A stretch of DNA of 57,909 nt. Origin: an uncultured Clostridia bacterium. Lineage in GTDB: Bacteria; Bacillota; Clostridia; Oscillospirales; Acutalibacteraceae. The stretch is from assembly GCA_946566955.1 (NCBI GenBank), contig CAMNXD010000007.1, positions 1 to 57,909 of the forward strand, given 5' to 3'. Positions 56,874 to 57,909 of this stretch are shown in pieces (position 1 is the stretch's first letter; each line of letters opens with the position of its first letter). The position numbers were made by a program, and so were the translations under genes. The notes beneath the pieces are model-generated. The model was not told where the DNA came from, made no database searches, and worked only from the letters and a program-made list of their open reading frames with translations.

Positions 56874-57620
56874 ATGTCTAAAAATATAATTAAAATTAAT
56901 AATTTAAAAAAATCTTTTGGAGGCAATCCAATAATTGCCGATGTTAATTATAGCATAGATGAAGGAGACGTTTCTTGTATAATTGGGTCTTCAGGTTCAG
57001 GAAAGTCTACTTTTTTAAGGTGCATAAACCTTTTAGAAACTCCAGATGCAGGAGAAATCATTTACGAAGGAAAGAATATTTTATCTCCCGAATATAACAT
57101 TGACTACTATCGCTCAAAAGTAGGGATGGTTTTTCAGCAATTTAATCTTTTCAATAATTTAAGCGTAGTGGAAAATTGTATGGTTGGACCTATAAAAGTT
57201 TTAAAGCAAAAGGCAAGCGAATCAAAAAAAATCGCTTTAAAGTTTTTAGACCAAGTTCAAATGCTAAAGTTTGCTGATGCTAAACCCCGGCAGCTTTCGG
57301 GCGGACAAAAACAAAGAGTGGCGATAGCGAGAGCTTTATCTATGCAGCCAAAGGTACTGCTTTTTGACGAGCCAACTTCTGCACTCGACCCCCAGACGGT
57401 AGGAGAAGTTTTAAAGGTTATGAAGAATTTAGCAACCCTAGGACTTACCATGATAATAGTTACTCACGAGATGGCCTTTGCAAAAGAAGTCTCAACGAAA
57501 ATATCTTTTATGGATCAAGGCGTTATTTGCGAAGAAGGTCCACCGAGCAAAATCTTAGTAAGTCCTCAGCATGAAAGAACCAAAAATTTTCTTTCTCGGT
57601 TTATTGCCGGAGAATGTTAG
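56874..57620 (+). CDS. Polar amino acid ABC transporter, ATP-binding protein
   Basis: A 248-aa GlnQ/HisP-type ATPase. Walker [15 protein letters not shown]-loop [10 protein letters not shown], signature [15 protein letters not shown], Walker [14 protein letters not shown] and the H-loop [12 protein letters not shown] are intact. It lies 14 bases after the permease gene, and a terminator follows at 57633. Confidence 0.95.
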   Translation: MSKNIIKINNLKKSFGGNPIIADVNYSIDEGDVSCIIGSSGSGKSTFLRCINLLETPDAGEIIYEGKNILSPEYNIDYYRSKVGMVFQQFNLFNNLSVVENCMVGPIKVLKQKASESKKIALKFLDQVQMLKFADAKPRQLSGGQKQRVAIARALSMQPKVLLFDEPTSALDPQTVGEVLKVMKNLATLGLTMIIVTHEMAFAKEVSTKISFMDQGVICEEGPPSKILVSPQHERTKNFLSRFIAGEC

Positions 57621-57632
57621 ATATTTAAAAAG

Positions 57633-57661
57633 ATAAGCGCTTTTTATAGTGCTTATTTTAT
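57633..57661 (+). terminator. Terminator of the amino acid importer operon
   Basis: An 8-bp stem ATAAGCGC/GTGCTTAT (one wobble) with an 8-base loop, followed by TTATTT. Confidence 0.75.
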
Positions 57662-57812
57662 TTCTAGTTTGTTTAAGTTTCTCTAAGAATATAAATTTTA
57701 GTAGGATTTAGACTTTTTAAAAAACATTAAGGCTTTGTTTTCTAAATTTTACTTACAAAAATCGTTAAAAAGAATTAAATCCTAAATTTGCTGAAATAAT
57801 AAAGACTCTAGG

Positions 57813-57841
57813 TTGACAATTTTATTAAAATATGCTATTAT
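57813..57841 (+). promoter_or_regulatory. Sigma-A promoter directly before a tandem repeat
   Basis: TTGACA at 57813-57818, 17-base spacer, TATTAT at 57836-57841. The expected transcript start falls in the first repeat unit. Confidence 0.75.
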
Positions 57842-57909
57842 AAGAGATAGTTGCTATAAGAGATAGTTGCTATAAGAGATAGTTGCTATAAGAGATAGTT
57901 GCTATAAGA
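57841..57909. repeat. 16-bp tandem repeat running off the window end
   Basis: The unit TAAGAGATAGTTGCTA is repeated four times without change (57841-57904) and a fifth unit starts before the sequence stops. The array has no spacers, so it is not CRISPR. It begins at the -10 box of a strong promoter. Confidence 0.9.

Noticed and set aside
57841-57909. Short CRISPR array
   Set aside because: The 16-base units are joined head to tail with no spacers.

Overview
The window reads as a low-GC, Gram-positive, spore-forming member of the Clostridia, probably an Oscillospirales-type anaerobe. The sporulation genes spoIIE, spoVAC, bofA/yaaL and a 27-codon spoVM-like microgene support this. So do a FeoA-FeoB fusion followed by a small Cys-rich membrane protein, a type III glutamine synthetase, GatCAB beside aspS, and the DarA-HolB-RicT cluster. 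The species cannot be named from the sequence alone. Both ends look like assembly breaks: the left end cuts a PP2C phosphatase gene and the right end stops inside a 16-bp tandem repeat.

Layout. 1-4.5 kb: phosphatase 3' end, an orphan gene, RNase P RNA, tRNA-Trp and tRNA-Thr, a clostridial Xer-type recombinase, and a tandemly duplicated small gene of unknown function. 4.5-6.2 kb (minus strand): rpsU with an unusual N-terminal extension, yqeG, aroQ, ireB. 6.5-14.3 kb: a surface-polysaccharide operon (GT2, LicD-family transferase, TarI, TarJ, GT4, Wzy-like, Wzx-like). It runs straight into an FHA-FtsW fusion and a class B PBP (to 17.4 kb), so glycopolymer and peptidoglycan synthesis are physically linked. 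17.5-23.5 kb: an ABC exporter, glnN, greA, lysS. 23.9-24.5 kb: bofA and yaaL. 24.8-28.5 kb: feoAB, its Cys-rich partner, a DtxR-like regulator, rlmB. 28.5-36.1 kb: spoVAC; yaaO, darA, holB and ricT (tmk missing); pcrA; a Cys-rich conserved protein. 36.1-37.5 kb: an alanine/glycine:Na+ symporter.

37.7-41.4 kb is an accessory-looking regulatory island. It holds a ribbon-helix-helix protein, an XRE repressor, a sigma-region-4-like protein and three copies of one 17-bp palindromic operator. One operator sits exactly in the XRE gene's own promoter. A 430-residue unknown protein built from two repeats follows. spoVM and a 47-residue membrane peptide lie inside this stretch.

41.6-55.1 kb mixes housekeeping genes (spoIIE, an M23 peptidase, aspS, gatCAB, efp) with a dispersed family of five small genes that carry double-glycine export leaders. 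Most have a recognisable promoter and all but one have a hairpin near the 5' end of the transcript. A sixth, leaderless copy is also present. No peptidase-containing ABC exporter, modification enzyme or clear immunity gene is in the window, so the export route is unknown. This peptide family is the best candidate for an undescribed system here. 55.2-57.6 kb is a polar amino acid ABC importer.

Two genes (the FHA-FtsW fusion and the XRE repressor) have an essential N-terminus that is open upstream of any ATG/GTG/TTG. In each, a strong Shine-Dalgarno sequence sits 8-9 nt before an ATT or ATC codon, which suggests rare AUU/AUC initiation. All family calls are by eye from translated sequence; no database search was run.
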